Positions 18,587-30,286 of a stretch of DNA of 64,000 bases are shown piece by piece. The stretch covers positions 490,512 through 554,511 of the forward strand of contig NZ_LMUK01000060.1 of NCBI RefSeq assembly GCF_009766005.1. The letters run 5' to 3'. Numbering within the stretch: the stretch's first letter is position 1; each line of letters starts with the position of its first letter. This DNA comes from Bradyrhizobium sp. S69 (GTDB taxonomy: Bacteria; Pseudomonadota; Alphaproteobacteria; Rhizobiales; Xanthobacteraceae). Below the pieces are notes generated by a model, which saw only the letters and a list, made by a program, of their open reading frames with translations, was not told where the DNA came from and did not search any database. The translations under genes were made by a program, and so were the position numbers.

Positions 18587-18982
18587 CTAGAAGGCGGCGT
18601 ACGCATTCCGGAAGGCAATCGCACCGGCAAGCGACCTCGGACGTGTCCGGACGGCGTGGCCGTCATTGCCGCTCTGAACGATCCATTGACCATTCTCTTC
18701 GCCGACGATTTTTCCGACGTGGTGACGCCAGACCACGATGGCTCCGACGGTCGGACCACCTGCATTCGACCCATAATTAGCCCACGATCGCGCAAGATTA
18801 TACGAAGGACCGGGATCGCTACCTACCTGACTGCGCATGTACCACCCACACCAAGCCCCAGGCCGCCCGGCATCGTGGGCGTGCCGACCTGCATAGCGCA
18901 GATGGTGATGATGATAGGATCGGGCTTCCGCGCTCGACGCGAGCGCGCAAAGCACAGCCGTTGCAGCTAAGATGGTACGCAT
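18587..18982 (-). CDS. Small secreted CHAP/NlpC-like protein
   Basis: A 131-residue exported protein: signal peptide MRTILAATAVLCALASSAEA, then a His-rich stretch (SYHHHHLRYAGRHAH) and a compact domain with AWCGWYMRSQVG (a possible catalytic Cys), GAIVVWRHHVGKIVGEENG and WIVQSGNDG. The order Cys, then a conserved His in the second block, resembles CHAP or NlpC/P60 peptidoglycan amidase cores, but the domain is short and I cannot confirm activity. Such proteins are frequent in Bradyrhizobium-like genomes. Confidence 0.7.
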   Translation of the reverse strand: MRTILAATAVLCALASSAEARSYHHHHLRYAGRHAHDAGRPGAWCGWYMRSQVGSDPGPSYNLARSWANYGSNAGGPTVGAIVVWRHHVGKIVGEENGQWIVQSGNDGHAVRTRPRSLAGAIAFRNAYAAF

Positions 18983-19276
18983 TAATACAAGTCCTCAGTC
19001 GGGGGGAAAGATCGCTTCAATGCGATCAAGACAGCGCTTGAGTAGGACGCTCGGGAGCATCCGGCGGCGCGGTTTACTGCGCGGAATTCAATTCCGGCTC
19101 GGGCGTTTAAGTAAGATCAAGTGGCCAAAATACGGCGCGATGGTTCCCATTATGGGACAGTGGCGTGGCCCATGCGGGAACAAGATGGCTCGTCAATATG
19201 GATAGCCGGCCGCCTTGAATTGGCCGACGACGAAGTCGCGGCGCCGAGAGGTCGCCACACGGACCAAGTCATATCA

Positions 19277-19352
19277 TGGTAGGCGATGACGGACTCGAAC
19301 CGCCGACATCTTCCGTGTAAAGGAAGCGCTCTACCAACTGAGCTAATCGCCC
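19277..19352 (-). tRNA. tRNA-Val (TAC)
   Basis: A 76-base cloverleaf on the minus strand: acceptor GGGCGAT with ATCGCCT, D-arm AGCTCAGTTGGTAGAGC, anticodon loop TTTACAC with anticodon TAC, and T-arm GGCGGTTCGAGTCCGTC. The discriminator A and CCA are encoded (complement at 19277-19280). Confidence 0.97.
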
Positions 19353-19450
19353 TCGTGCCCTGTTTAGCCCCGCGGTGGCCTCCGGCGCAAGCCGCAGCCA
19401 GTGTCACAAAGCTGGTCGTCACCAAGCCGGTTATCACAAGGTCGGCGCCA

Positions 19451-19482
19451 TAAAAAAGCGGCGCCCCGAATGGGACGCCGCT
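19451..19482 (-). terminator. Terminator of lon
   Basis: On the minus strand a stem (AGCGGCG with CGCCGCT, plus inner GGG/CCC pairing) is followed by TTTTTTA, 20 bases past the lon stop. Confidence 0.85.
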
Positions 19483-19501
19483 GTTGGTCTCGTTGCAACG
19501 T

Positions 19502-21928
<2,427 letters not shown>

Positions 21929-22232
21929 GGCCTATTCCTTTTGTTGTGCCCCCTTGCACGCAGTCCGCCGCTTTGCGCAACCGCCACAAGGTGCCGAGAT
22001 GGGGTCGTTCGGCGTTGCTGGAGCCTACTTCCCCGGTTCACTGAGCGACGAATCTCAAGTCGAATTTTCGCCGCCGATAGCATTAGGTGGCTATCGACTG
22101 GGGGGGTGTCAAGTCTGGGAAATGCCCGCCAAATGGGGCTTAATACAAGCTTGCAAACGCTTGGAGGTACGCCGTCGGGGCCGCGGAAAAACTCCCGCAG
22201 CCGTCTTTTTCGACTACTCAAGCCGAGCGCGA
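21929..22232. other. clpX-lon intergenic region
   Basis: About 300 bases with no gene. It should hold the lon promoter: a CTTGAGA sequence and a CCCCAT sequence both occur on the minus strand, but their spacing does not suit a single RpoH site, so I do not call one. Confidence 0.4.
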
Positions 22233-23507
22233 TCAGGCGCTGGCGCTGCTTTCGACCGCGCGGTCGGAACGATCCGCGTAGATGTAGAGCGGACGCGCCG
22301 TCCCCTCCACCACTTCGCGCGAAATCACCACCTCTTCGACGCCTTCCAGCCCTGGAAGATCGAACATGGTTTCGAGCAGAATGCTTTCGAGAATCGAACG
22401 CAGTCCGCGCGCGCCGGTCTTGCGCTCGATCGCCCGGCGGGCAACCGCGCCAAGCGCTTCGTCGGCGAACGTCAGCTCGATGTTCTCCATTTCGAACAGC
22501 CGCTGATACTGCTTGACCAGCGCGTTCTTCGGATCGGTCAGAATCTTCTTCAACGAAGCTTCGTCGAGATCCTCCAGCGTTGCCACCACCGGCAAGCGGC
22601 CGACGAACTCCGGGATCAAACCGTACTTCAGCAGATCCTCCGGCTCGACGTGGCGGAAGATTTCGCCGGTGCGGCGGTCTTCCGGCGCCAGCACCTGGGC
22701 GGCAAAGCCGATCGATGTCGAGCGTCCGCGCGCCGAGATGATCTTCTCGAGGCCGGAGAACGCGCCACCGCAGATGAAGAGGATGTTGGTGGTGTCGACC
22801 TGCAGGAATTCCTGCTGCGGATGCTTACGGCCGCCCTGCGGAGGCACCGAGGCAACGGTACCTTCCATGATCTTCAGCAGTGCCTGCTGCACACCCTCGC
22901 CCGACACGTCGCGGGTGATCGACGGGTTGTCGGACTTGCGGCTGATCTTGTCGATTTCGTCGATATAGACGATGCCGCGCTGCGCGCGCTCGACATTGTA
23001 GTCGGCCGATTGCAAAAGCTTCAGGATGATGTTCTCGACGTCCTCGCCGACGTAACCGGCTTCGGTCAGCGTCGTCGCATCCGCCATCGTGAACGGCACG
23101 TCGAGAATCCGCGCCAGCGTTTGGGCCAGCAGCGTCTTGCCCGAACCGGTCGGACCGATCAGCAGGATGTTCGACTTCGCCAGTTCGACATCATTGTGCT
23201 TGGTCTGGTGATTGAGCCGCTTGTAGTGATTGTGCACCGCGACCGAGAGCACCTTCTTGGCATGGCTCTGGCCGATCACGTAATCGTCGAGGACCTTGCA
23301 GATTTCCTTCGGGGTCGGGATGCCATCGCGCGACTTCACCAGCGAGGATTTGTTCTCCTCGCGAATGATATCCATGCAGAGCTCAACGCATTCGTCGCAG
23401 ATGAACACGGTTGGACCCGCGATCAGCTTGCGCACTTCGTGCTGGCTCTTGCCACAGAACGAGCAGTATAGCGTGTTCTTGGACTCGCTCGTGCCGACTT
23501 TACTCAT
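22233..23507 (-). CDS. clpX: ClpXP unfoldase subunit ClpX
   Basis: A 424-residue AAA+ unfoldase that feeds substrates into ClpP. The N-terminal zinc-binding domain has CSFCGKSQHEVRKLIAG and FICDECVELC (four Cys). Then come Walker A GPTGSGKTLLAQTLA, Walker B IVYIDEIDKI, and the IGF-type loop contacting ClpP (with VSGEGVQQALLKIMEG nearby). It sits between clpP and lon as in many alphaproteobacteria. Confidence 0.98.
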   Translation of the reverse strand: MSKVGTSESKNTLYCSFCGKSQHEVRKLIAGPTVFICDECVELCMDIIREENKSSLVKSRDGIPTPKEICKVLDDYVIGQSHAKKVLSVAVHNHYKRLNHQTKHNDVELAKSNILLIGPTGSGKTLLAQTLARILDVPFTMADATTLTEAGYVGEDVENIILKLLQSADYNVERAQRGIVYIDEIDKISRKSDNPSITRDVSGEGVQQALLKIMEGTVASVPPQGGRKHPQQEFLQVDTTNILFICGGAFSGLEKIISARGRSTSIGFAAQVLAPEDRRTGEIFRHVEPEDLLKYGLIPEFVGRLPVVATLEDLDEASLKKILTDPKNALVKQYQRLFEMENIELTFADEALGAVARRAIERKTGARGLRSILESILLETMFDLPGLEGVEEVVISREVVEGTARPLYIYADRSDRAVESSASA

Positions 23508-23575
23508 TCTTATCTCCGTCCGCCGTTCGATCCCGTTCTATCTTCCGTGTCCCACTCCGGCACCGCCGGCACAGA

Positions 23576-23603
23576 ATGATAGATAGAGCAAAATTCGTAC
23601 CAA
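23576..23603 (-). promoter_or_regulatory. Possible clpX promoter
   Basis: On the minus strand TTGGTA and TATCAT are separated by 16 bases, some 70-95 bases upstream of the clpX ATG. A plausible housekeeping promoter; not tested. Confidence 0.4.
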
Positions 23604-23965
23604 AAAAGCCCTGCGCTCCCGATACCGCGAATCGCGGCCAACTCAAATCCCGACCAAACATACCCTATTCGACCTAGCCAACCATGCTGACACCCGACTA
23701 TCAAGAATTCCCTAATCGGCCGCGCCTCGGATACCCGTGACAATACCGTGATTTGCGGCGGTCACGCGACCGCCGAATGCTGAAATCAGCCAAGCGTTGC
23801 GGGATTACCACGCCGCCAAACCAGCACGAAAGCGGAACTTTGCGCCCAAGCGAGGGCAACAAAGTACCCCTGACAGCCGGATTGCCGGCCGCGGCACCAT
23901 GGTTGACGCCAGCAAAAGGCAGGAATTGCAGGATTACAAGGCCTTTCGTCGGGGCACCCTTTGGG
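23604..23965. other. clpP-clpX intergenic region
   Basis: No gene seen. It contains a perfect 8-bp hairpin at 23756-23775, and a second 7-bp hairpin (23954-23974) overlaps the clpP stop codon. Neither is followed by a clear T-run on the minus strand, so they are only possible attenuation or RNA-stability elements. Confidence 0.4.
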
Positions 23966-24598
23966 TCAGGGTGCTTTGGGCGTCGGTTCTTCGGAACGCT
24001 TGTCGATCACCTTGTCGACAATGCCGAAGTCGCGAGCCATGTCGGCGGTGAGGAACTTGTCGCGTTCCAGCGCGTCCTCGATCGCCTTGTAGGTCTGGCC
24101 GGTGTGCTTCACATAGATCTCGTTGAGCCGCTTCTTGAGGTTCAGGATCTCCTGCGCGTGCAGCATGATGTCGGTAGCCTGGCCCTGGAAACCGCCGGAG
24201 GGCTGATGCACCATGATGCGCGAGTTCGGCAGCGAGAACCGCATGTCCTTCTCGCCCGCGGCCAGCAGCAGCGAACCCATCGAGGCCGCCTGCCCCGTGC
24301 ACAGCGTCGACACCGGCGGACGGATGAACTGCATGGTGTCGTAGATCGCGAGTCCCGATGTCACCACCCCGCCCGGCGAGTTGATGTACATCGAGATTTC
24401 CTTCTTCGGATTCTCGGCTTCCAGGAACAACAGCTGGGCAACCGTCAGCGTCGACATGCCGTCCTCGACCGGACCGGTCACGAAGATGATGCGCTCCTTC
24501 AACAGGCGCGAGAAAATGTCGTAGGCGCGTTCACCGCGGTTCGTCTGCTCGACCACCATGGGCACGAGGTTCATGTAGGTTTCAACGGGATCGCGCAT
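23966..24598 (-). CDS. clpP: ATP-dependent Clp protease proteolytic subunit
   Basis: A 210-residue serine peptidase that forms the tetradecameric ClpP barrel and works with ClpX. The catalytic Ser106 is in GQAASMGSLL and His131 in RIMVHQPSGGFQG; the third residue is in the later helix region. The handle and gating regions look normal. A strong RpoH-type promoter lies 45-70 bases upstream. It is downstream of tig and upstream of clpX. Confidence 0.98.
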   Translation of the reverse strand: MRDPVETYMNLVPMVVEQTNRGERAYDIFSRLLKERIIFVTGPVEDGMSTLTVAQLLFLEAENPKKEISMYINSPGGVVTSGLAIYDTMQFIRPPVSTLCTGQAASMGSLLLAAGEKDMRFSLPNSRIMVHQPSGGFQGQATDIMLHAQEILNLKKRLNEIYVKHTGQTYKAIEDALERDKFLTADMARDFGIVDKVIDKRSEEPTPKAP

Positions 24599-24642
24599 CA
24601 GTCACCCCAAAGGTTTAGGTACAACGGCTAGGTAGCGGCACA

Positions 24643-24669
24643 GATATGGGCCAATTCCCCAGTGACAAG
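24643..24669 (-). promoter_or_regulatory. RpoH (heat-shock sigma factor)-type promoter of clpP
   Basis: On the minus strand CTTGTCA is followed after 12 bases by CCCATAT, a close match to the heat-shock consensus (CTTGAAA, 11-16 bases, CCCCATNT). It is correctly placed just upstream of clpP. Seen by eye; the consensus is established knowledge. Confidence 0.65.
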
Positions 24670-24829
24670 ACCGGGCAACGGCGCGGTCAGTGGGGCGAGT
24701 TCAAGCTGATTCGCCACGCTGCGCCTAGCGACGGAAGCCGTCGCCAAGGCGCTTTCGCGGTTCATCATTAACGCCGACTGCCTGAAAGGGCACCTGCCCA
24801 ACCGGTCAGGTACTCGCCCAATGGCGATC

Positions 24830-26191
24830 TCAGGCCGCGCTCTTCTCGTCGTCTTCTTCCTTCAGGAGCTCTTCACGCGTGACTTTCTTCTCGGTCACGT
24901 TGGCGAGTTCCAGGATGAAATCGACGACCTTGTCCTCATAGATCGGCGCACGAAGCTGGGCCAGCGCATTGGCATTGTTGCGATAGTAGTCCCAGACTTC
25001 CTTCTCGCGTCCCGGCATGCTGCGTGCGCGCTCGATCACCGCGCGGCTGACTTCATCGTCGGTGACCGTGATCTTGTTCTTCTCGCCGATCTCCGACAGC
25101 ACGAGACCGAGCCGCACCCGCCGATCGGCGATCTTGCGATATTCTTCCTGGGCGGCCTCTTCCGTGGTGTTCTCGTCTGCGAAGGTCTTGTTGCTGGATT
25201 CCATCTCGGCCTTGATCGAATTCCACATCAGCTGGAATTCTTCATTGACCAGTGACGGCGGCGCCTCGAAGCGATGGGTTTCGTCGAGGCGATCCAGCAG
25301 CGTGCGCTTGACGCGCTGACGGGTGGCGCCGGCGAATTCGGCCTTCAGCCGCTCGCCCGCGGCTTCCTTCAGCTTGTCGAGCGATTCGAGGCCGAGCGAC
25401 TTGGCGAACTCGTCGTCGATCACGGTGTCCTGCGGCGCTTCGATCGCGGTCGCCGTGGTGTCAAACTCGGCGGGCTGACCGGCCAGTTTCTCGCTGGCGT
25501 AATTCTTGGGGAACGCGACCTTCAGCAGACGGGTTTCATTCGCGCCGATACCGACCAGTTGCTCCTCGAATCCGGGAATGAACTGTCCGGCACCGATCAC
25601 GACCTGGATGCCCTCGCCGGCGCCGCCTTCGAACGGCGTGCCGTCGATGGAGCCCTTGAAGTTGATCGTGACCCGATCTCCGGTTTCGGCCTTTGCGTCC
25701 TCGGCCTTGGCGGCATAGCCGCGGTTCTGGTCGGCGATGCGCTTGACCGCTTCATCGACGTCGGCGTCGGTGACTTCCACGACCGGTTTCTCGACGCTGA
25801 AGGTCTTGAAGTCGGCCAATTGAATCGCCGGCACCACTTCGATCGAAACCGTATAGGTCAGGTCGGATTTGCCGGTCAGGATATCGTCGACGGCTTTCTC
25901 TTCCGTCGGCATGGTGACCTTGGGCTCGGTCGCCAGGCGGAAGCCGCGCTCGGTGAATATCTGCGAGTTGGTGTCGCGGATCGTCTGCTCGACGGTCTCC
26001 GCCATCACCGACTTGCCGTAGACCTTCTTCAGATGGCTGACCGGCACCTTGCCCGGACGGAAGCCGTTGAGACGGACCTTGTCCTTGAGATCCACCAGAC
26101 GAGCGCCGGCTTTGGCGTCGAGATCCGCCGCCGGGACGCTGATCTGGAACTCGTGCTTCAATCCCTCGGCCAGGGTTTCTGTGACCTGCAT
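24830..26191 (-). CDS. tig: Trigger factor (ribosome-bound chaperone and prolyl isomerase)
   Basis: A 453-residue chaperone that meets nascent chains at the ribosome exit. The N-terminal ribosome-binding domain carries the signature GFRPGKVP within LNGFRPGKVPVSHLKKVYG. The middle FKBP-like isomerase domain spans roughly residues 160-245 (GDRVTINFKGSIDGTPFEGG). A helical C-terminal chaperone domain ends in acidic DDEKSAA. It precedes clpP on the same strand, the usual order. Confidence 0.97.
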   Translation of the reverse strand: MQVTETLAEGLKHEFQISVPAADLDAKAGARLVDLKDKVRLNGFRPGKVPVSHLKKVYGKSVMAETVEQTIRDTNSQIFTERGFRLATEPKVTMPTEEKAVDDILTGKSDLTYTVSIEVVPAIQLADFKTFSVEKPVVEVTDADVDEAVKRIADQNRGYAAKAEDAKAETGDRVTINFKGSIDGTPFEGGAGEGIQVVIGAGQFIPGFEEQLVGIGANETRLLKVAFPKNYASEKLAGQPAEFDTTATAIEAPQDTVIDDEFAKSLGLESLDKLKEAAGERLKAEFAGATRQRVKRTLLDRLDETHRFEAPPSLVNEEFQLMWNSIKAEMESSNKTFADENTTEEAAQEEYRKIADRRVRLGLVLSEIGEKNKITVTDDEVSRAVIERARSMPGREKEVWDYYRNNANALAQLRAPIYEDKVVDFILELANVTEKKVTREELLKEEDDEKSAA

Positions 26192-26355
26192 GATGTCAAT
26201 CTTCTTCCGCTTTCGTCGCGAGCATTAAGGCCCAGGACATTGTCAATCTGGTCGGCGCGCGACCTTATTAAGCCTGCGCCAGTGGTTAGGCCAACCCCCT
26301 CTTGTTCAAAGAGAAAGGCTCGCCGGCAATCTCATGCAAACGCTTGATGAGCGCT

Positions 26356-26440
<85 letters not shown>

Positions 26441-26551
26441 CGATAGCATCATGTCCGACGGTTCGCAGCAAAAAAATACCCGTTCGGAAGCCATGGGAGA
26501 CCTAACAACGGCGACTGGACATATCCAGTGGAAAATGGTCCGCATCCTCCC

Positions 26552-27889
26552 ATGGTGAACCGCATTTTCCGCCCTGACCGGCGCGAACTGTTGGCTGGAT
26601 TGGGGGCCGCAATGGTCGGCCCAGCCCTGCCGTCGATGGCCGCCACCGAGGCGCGGGCCGCCTTGGCGCTGCAGGCCAAGGCCGACACCCTCGCATTGCG
26701 CCCGGGGCAGCCCGACACACCGATCTGGTCGCTGGGCGCGGCAACCCCGAACGCCCTGCGCTTTAGACGCGGCGACGCGCTCGACGTGCGGCTCGCCAAC
26801 GACACGACGGCACCGGTGGCGCTCAACTGGCATGGCATCGACGGCGTTGCGGCCGCCGAGCCGTTGCTGGCCCAGGCGGTGCTCCCTCCTCAAGGCAAGC
26901 AAAGCCTCACGATTCCCTTGCGTCACGCCGGTACCTTCATGTGCGACCTCAGGCTGCTGGGCGACGGCGAAGGGCCGCCGTCGGCGGCGCGCGCGCTGAT
27001 CGTCGCCGAGAACGAGCCGGTCGCGGTCGACCGCGACGAAATGTTGTTGTTCGAGGACTGGCGGCTGCGGCCCGACGGAACAGCGATCGCTCCGGGGGCC
27101 GACCCCAATGGCACCGCGCCGGTTTGCACGGTCAATCGGCAGAGGACGCTGGATATCCCCGCTCGCCTCCACGAGCGCCTGAGGCTTCGCTTCATCAATG
27201 GGTTTCAACGTAATGTTATCGCTATAAAAATTGAAAATCATGACGTCCAGGTGATGGCGCTGGATGGGCAGCCTTCGGAGCCGTTTCCGGCGCGCAACGG
27301 CGCACTGGTGATCGCTCCTGGCGGACGGGTCGACGCCTTCATCGACGCGAACATGGCGCCGGCGGCGGTATCATCGATCCTGTTGCACGACGGAACCGAG
27401 GCCCGCCCGATCGCCCGGCTGGTCGGCTCACGGGAACCGCCGGTCCGCGCCGCACCGCTGGCGGCCGCCCCACCACTCCCATCCAACGGCCTGCCGGAGC
27501 GGCTGGATTTGAAGAGCGCCCTGCGCATCGACCTGCCGCTGAGCGGACCGCAGGCCGGCTGGGTCCCGCCTTCGACCTTCGCAGCATCGGCGGCGCCAGC
27601 GTTCAAGGCCAATCCTGCTTTCAAGGCGAAGGCCGGCCGCATCGTCGTGCTGGCGCTGAGCAACCCGGCCGACAAGGCCACCGTGTTCCATCTCCATGGC
27701 CACCATTTTCGGCTGCTGGACCGGCTCGACGACGGCTGGAAGCCGTTCTGGCTGGATACGCTCGCGGTCGAGCCCGGCCAGATCCAGCGCATCGCCTTTG
27801 CCGCCGACACGGCCGGGCGCTGGCTGCTGGAGGCCACGGCGGCAGACTGGGCCGCGCCGCGGCTGCTGCGATGGTACGCTGTCGAGTAA
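26552..27889 (+). CDS. Multicopper-oxidase-fold protein with incomplete copper ligands
   Basis: A 445-residue Tat-exported protein (RR at residues 10-11 in RPDRRELLAGLGAAM) with three cupredoxin-like domains. Known multicopper oxidases need four His-pair motifs. Here the first (NWHG, about residue 92) and third (HLHGHHF, about residue 380) are present, but the second reads FMCDLR where the family has a Tyr-His-x-His motif. The fourth reads GRWLLEATAADWA where it has His-Cys-His. The frame stays open and alignable, so these are substitutions, not a frameshift. It probably cannot bind a full set of coppers and may be structural, like the copper-free FtsP/SufI, or a copper-binding relic. Confidence 0.82.
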   Translation: MVNRIFRPDRRELLAGLGAAMVGPALPSMAATEARAALALQAKADTLALRPGQPDTPIWSLGAATPNALRFRRGDALDVRLANDTTAPVALNWHGIDGVAAAEPLLAQAVLPPQGKQSLTIPLRHAGTFMCDLRLLGDGEGPPSAARALIVAENEPVAVDRDEMLLFEDWRLRPDGTAIAPGADPNGTAPVCTVNRQRTLDIPARLHERLRLRFINGFQRNVIAIKIENHDVQVMALDGQPSEPFPARNGALVIAPGGRVDAFIDANMAPAAVSSILLHDGTEARPIARLVGSREPPVRAAPLAAAPPLPSNGLPERLDLKSALRIDLPLSGPQAGWVPPSTFAASAAPAFKANPAFKAKAGRIVVLALSNPADKATVFHLHGHHFRLLDRLDDGWKPFWLDTLAVEPGQIQRIAFAADTAGRWLLEATAADWAAPRLLRWYAVE

Positions 27890-27902
27890 GGAAGCTGGGA
27901 CC

Positions 27903-29402
27903 TCAATAGTCGACCCCGAACGCGTCATAGAGACGCCGGAACACCGCCGGCAGCGTTTCCGACAGATCTTCCGCGATCAGGCCAGGCCCGGCCTCGCGCC
28001 CGGCCTCGCCATGCATCCAGACCCCGACGCAGGCCGCCTCGAACGCCGGCGCGCCCTGCGCCAACAGGCCTGCGATGATTCCAGACAGCACATCGCCGGC
28101 GCCGGCGGTGGCGAGCCATGGCGGCGCGTTGGCGGCAATGGCCGCCCGTCCGTCCGGTGAGGCCACGACCGTATCCGGCCCCTTGAGCAGCACCACCGCA
28201 CCCGAGCGCTCGGCGGCCGCCCGCACCCGCTCCAGCTTCGAGCGAAGCGGATGTTTGTTGCTGATGTCGCTGAACAGCCTCGGAAATTCACCTTCATGCG
28301 GCGTCAGAACCACCTGCGGGTCGGGCTCCGACTTGATCGCCTCGAACAGCCGATCGGGCGCGCCGGCAAAACTGGTCAGCGCGTCCGCGTCGAGCACCAA
28401 ATGCCGCTTGGCAGACAGCGCGGTCAGGACGAAATCGCAGGTGCGCTCGCCGACCCCGGCCCCCGGCCCGATCACGCAGGCATTGAGACGCTTGTCATTC
28501 AGGAGTTCGGCAAACTCGACCACGGTATCGGTCGCCTGCACCATCACCGCGGTGAGCGCGGCTGCATTGACCGCCAGCGCATCACGCGGCGAGGCCAGGG
28601 TCACGAGTCCCGCGCCGGCCCGCAGCGCCCCGCGCGCCGACATTCGCGCCGCTCCCGTCGCGGCGAGATCGCCGGACACCACGATGGCGTGGCCGCGGGC
28701 ATATTTATGGCCATCGATCCGCGGCACCGGAAACGCGCCGTGCCAGAGCTGCGGGAGGTTTTCGAAGGTCCGCGGTGCGATTTCATCCAGCACATGCGCC
28801 TCGATGCCGATATCGGCAACCCGGACAACACCGCAGTGAATCCGGCCCGGCAGCAAGAGATGCGCGGGCTTCTTGCGGAAGAAGGTCACGGTCTCGGTGG
28901 CGTTAATCGCTGCGCCCATCACCGCCCCCGACGTACCATTGATGCCGCTCGGCAGATCGACCGACAGCACCGGCGCGCCGTTGGCGTTGATCGCCTCGAT
29001 CATCTCATAGGGATCGCCCTTCACCGGCCGGTTGAGGCCGGCCCCGAACAGCGCGTCGATGATCAATGCCGGCTTGCCGATCGCCTGCGGATTGAACGGC
29101 AGCACCGGATGCTTCCATCCCCGCGCCGCCGACGCGGCATCGCCCTGCAAACTGTCACGCTCGCACAGCAGGATGACCGAGACCTCGCGGCCGCGCGCCG
29201 CAAGCTCGGCTGCGGCCACAAAACCATCGCCGCCATTGTTGCCGCGGCCGGCGACCACCACGATCGGCCCCTCCTCGACCAGCTCCATCGCGGCTTCCGC
29301 AACGGCCTGCCCCGCGCTCATCATCAGCGCGAAGCCGGGCGTCCCGGCGCCAATGGTCAGCCGGTCGGCACGTTCCATTTCAGCCGTTGTCAGGACTTCC
29401 AT
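27903..29402 (-). CDS. nnr: Bifunctional NAD(P)HX epimerase/ADP-dependent dehydratase
   Basis: A 499-residue fusion enzyme that repairs hydrated NADH and NADPH. The N-terminal epimerase domain has VAGRGNNGGDGFVAA and SVDLPSGINGTSG. The C-terminal ribokinase-like dehydratase domain has VVLTPHEGEFPRL and the ATP/ADP-site motif ATAGAGDVLSGIIAGLL. Size and domain order match the family. It is divergent from glnB, and nnr next to glnBA is a common arrangement in rhizobia-like genomes. Confidence 0.95.
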   Translation of the reverse strand: MEVLTTAEMERADRLTIGAGTPGFALMMSAGQAVAEAAMELVEEGPIVVVAGRGNNGGDGFVAAAELAARGREVSVILLCERDSLQGDAASAARGWKHPVLPFNPQAIGKPALIIDALFGAGLNRPVKGDPYEMIEAINANGAPVLSVDLPSGINGTSGAVMGAAINATETVTFFRKKPAHLLLPGRIHCGVVRVADIGIEAHVLDEIAPRTFENLPQLWHGAFPVPRIDGHKYARGHAIVVSGDLAATGAARMSARGALRAGAGLVTLASPRDALAVNAAALTAVMVQATDTVVEFAELLNDKRLNACVIGPGAGVGERTCDFVLTALSAKRHLVLDADALTSFAGAPDRLFEAIKSEPDPQVVLTPHEGEFPRLFSDISNKHPLRSKLERVRAAAERSGAVVLLKGPDTVVASPDGRAAIAANAPPWLATAGAGDVLSGIIAGLLAQGAPAFEAACVGVWMHGEAGREAGPGLIAEDLSETLPAVFRRLYDAFGVDY

Positions 29403-29594
29403 GTCAAATTCCCGATGCGAGCGCCTCTTCCTGAGGCATTTCCGGACTGTTTGTCGTCAACCCCTTGACGAATGCATACCGATTGAGCTGTTTGCCTATC
29501 GGATAGGCCGCCGATTTCGTAGGCTCCCGTGTCAAGCTCTGCAGGATACCCGTTAAAAGCCTGATAACGTTTCAATATCAGGCTCCCCAACAAC

Positions 29595-29612
29595 TTGGCA
29601 TAGACCCTGCTT
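29595..29612 (+). promoter_or_regulatory. Sigma-54-type promoter for glnB-glnA
   Basis: TTGGCATAGACCCTGCTT has GG and GC ten bases apart, the -24/-12 pattern of RpoN promoters. It lies about 215 bases before glnB. Nitrogen-regulated (NtrC) control of glnB in rhizobia is established. I found no clear NtrC site by eye. Confidence 0.6.
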
Positions 29613-29824
29613 TTGAGGAAGCCGAACTCTGGCAAGGAAGCCAGCCTTGGAAATCGGCCTTGGCAACTAGCTTTGGAAGCCCGCTCCGGATCATCCGGCT
29701 GGTCGGCATCCGAAGCCTGCAGGCTGCTCGCCAGGACAATCCCTCGAACAACCAGCGCGAGCGCGCCAGGCGCCATGCGGACGATGCTACGCTCTGACAT
29801 ATCGAAATGCCCGGGAGGCGTTCA

Positions 29825-30163
29825 GTGAAGAAAATCGAAGCCATTATCAAACCGTTCAAGCTCGACGAAGTGAAGGAGGCGCTTCAGGAGGTTGGACTGC
29901 AAGGTATCACCGTCACCGAAGCCAAGGGTTTCGGTCGACAGAAGGGGCACGCCGAACTCTATCGCGGCGCCGAATACATCGTGGACTTCCTGCCCAAGGT
30001 CAAAATCGAGATCGTGATCTCCGACGACCTGGTCGAACGGGCGATCGACGCGATCCGCCGCGCGGCCCAGACCGGCCGCATCGGCGACGGCAAAATCTTC
30101 GTGTCCAACATCGAGGAAGCCATTCGCATCCGAACCGGGGAATCCGGGCTGGACGCTATCTGA
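29825..30163 (+). CDS. glnB: Nitrogen regulatory protein PII
   Basis: A 112-residue signal-transduction protein that senses 2-oxoglutarate and ATP/ADP and controls NtrB and GlnE. It starts with GTG at 29825 (MKKIEAIIKPFKLDEV), the canonical PII N-terminus; an upstream ATG in frame is not used by the family. The T-loop has the uridylylation site Tyr51 in RGAEYIVDF, and GRIGDGKIFV is the nucleotide-binding B-loop. It is followed by glnA 123 bases downstream. Confidence 0.97.
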   Translation: MKKIEAIIKPFKLDEVKEALQEVGLQGITVTEAKGFGRQKGHAELYRGAEYIVDFLPKVKIEIVISDDLVERAIDAIRRAAQTGRIGDGKIFVSNIEEAIRIRTGESGLDAI

Positions 30164-30286
30164 GCCGGGTGCTATCCCGCCTTTCGCGACCCAAAAACAA
30201 GAAACAAGGCTGCTTCGGCGGCCTGATTTCGTTCGCGAAATCGTCGTCCTCTCCTGGAAACAGACCCGCAGACATAAGGGGAATTC

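Noticed and set aside
18972..19205. 77-codon plus-strand frame before tRNA-Val
   Set aside because: Basic, low-complexity translation with no domain; likely chance.
21929..22232. RpoH promoter for lon
   Set aside because: CTTGAGA and CCCCAT both occur but their spacing is far outside the 11-16 base range.
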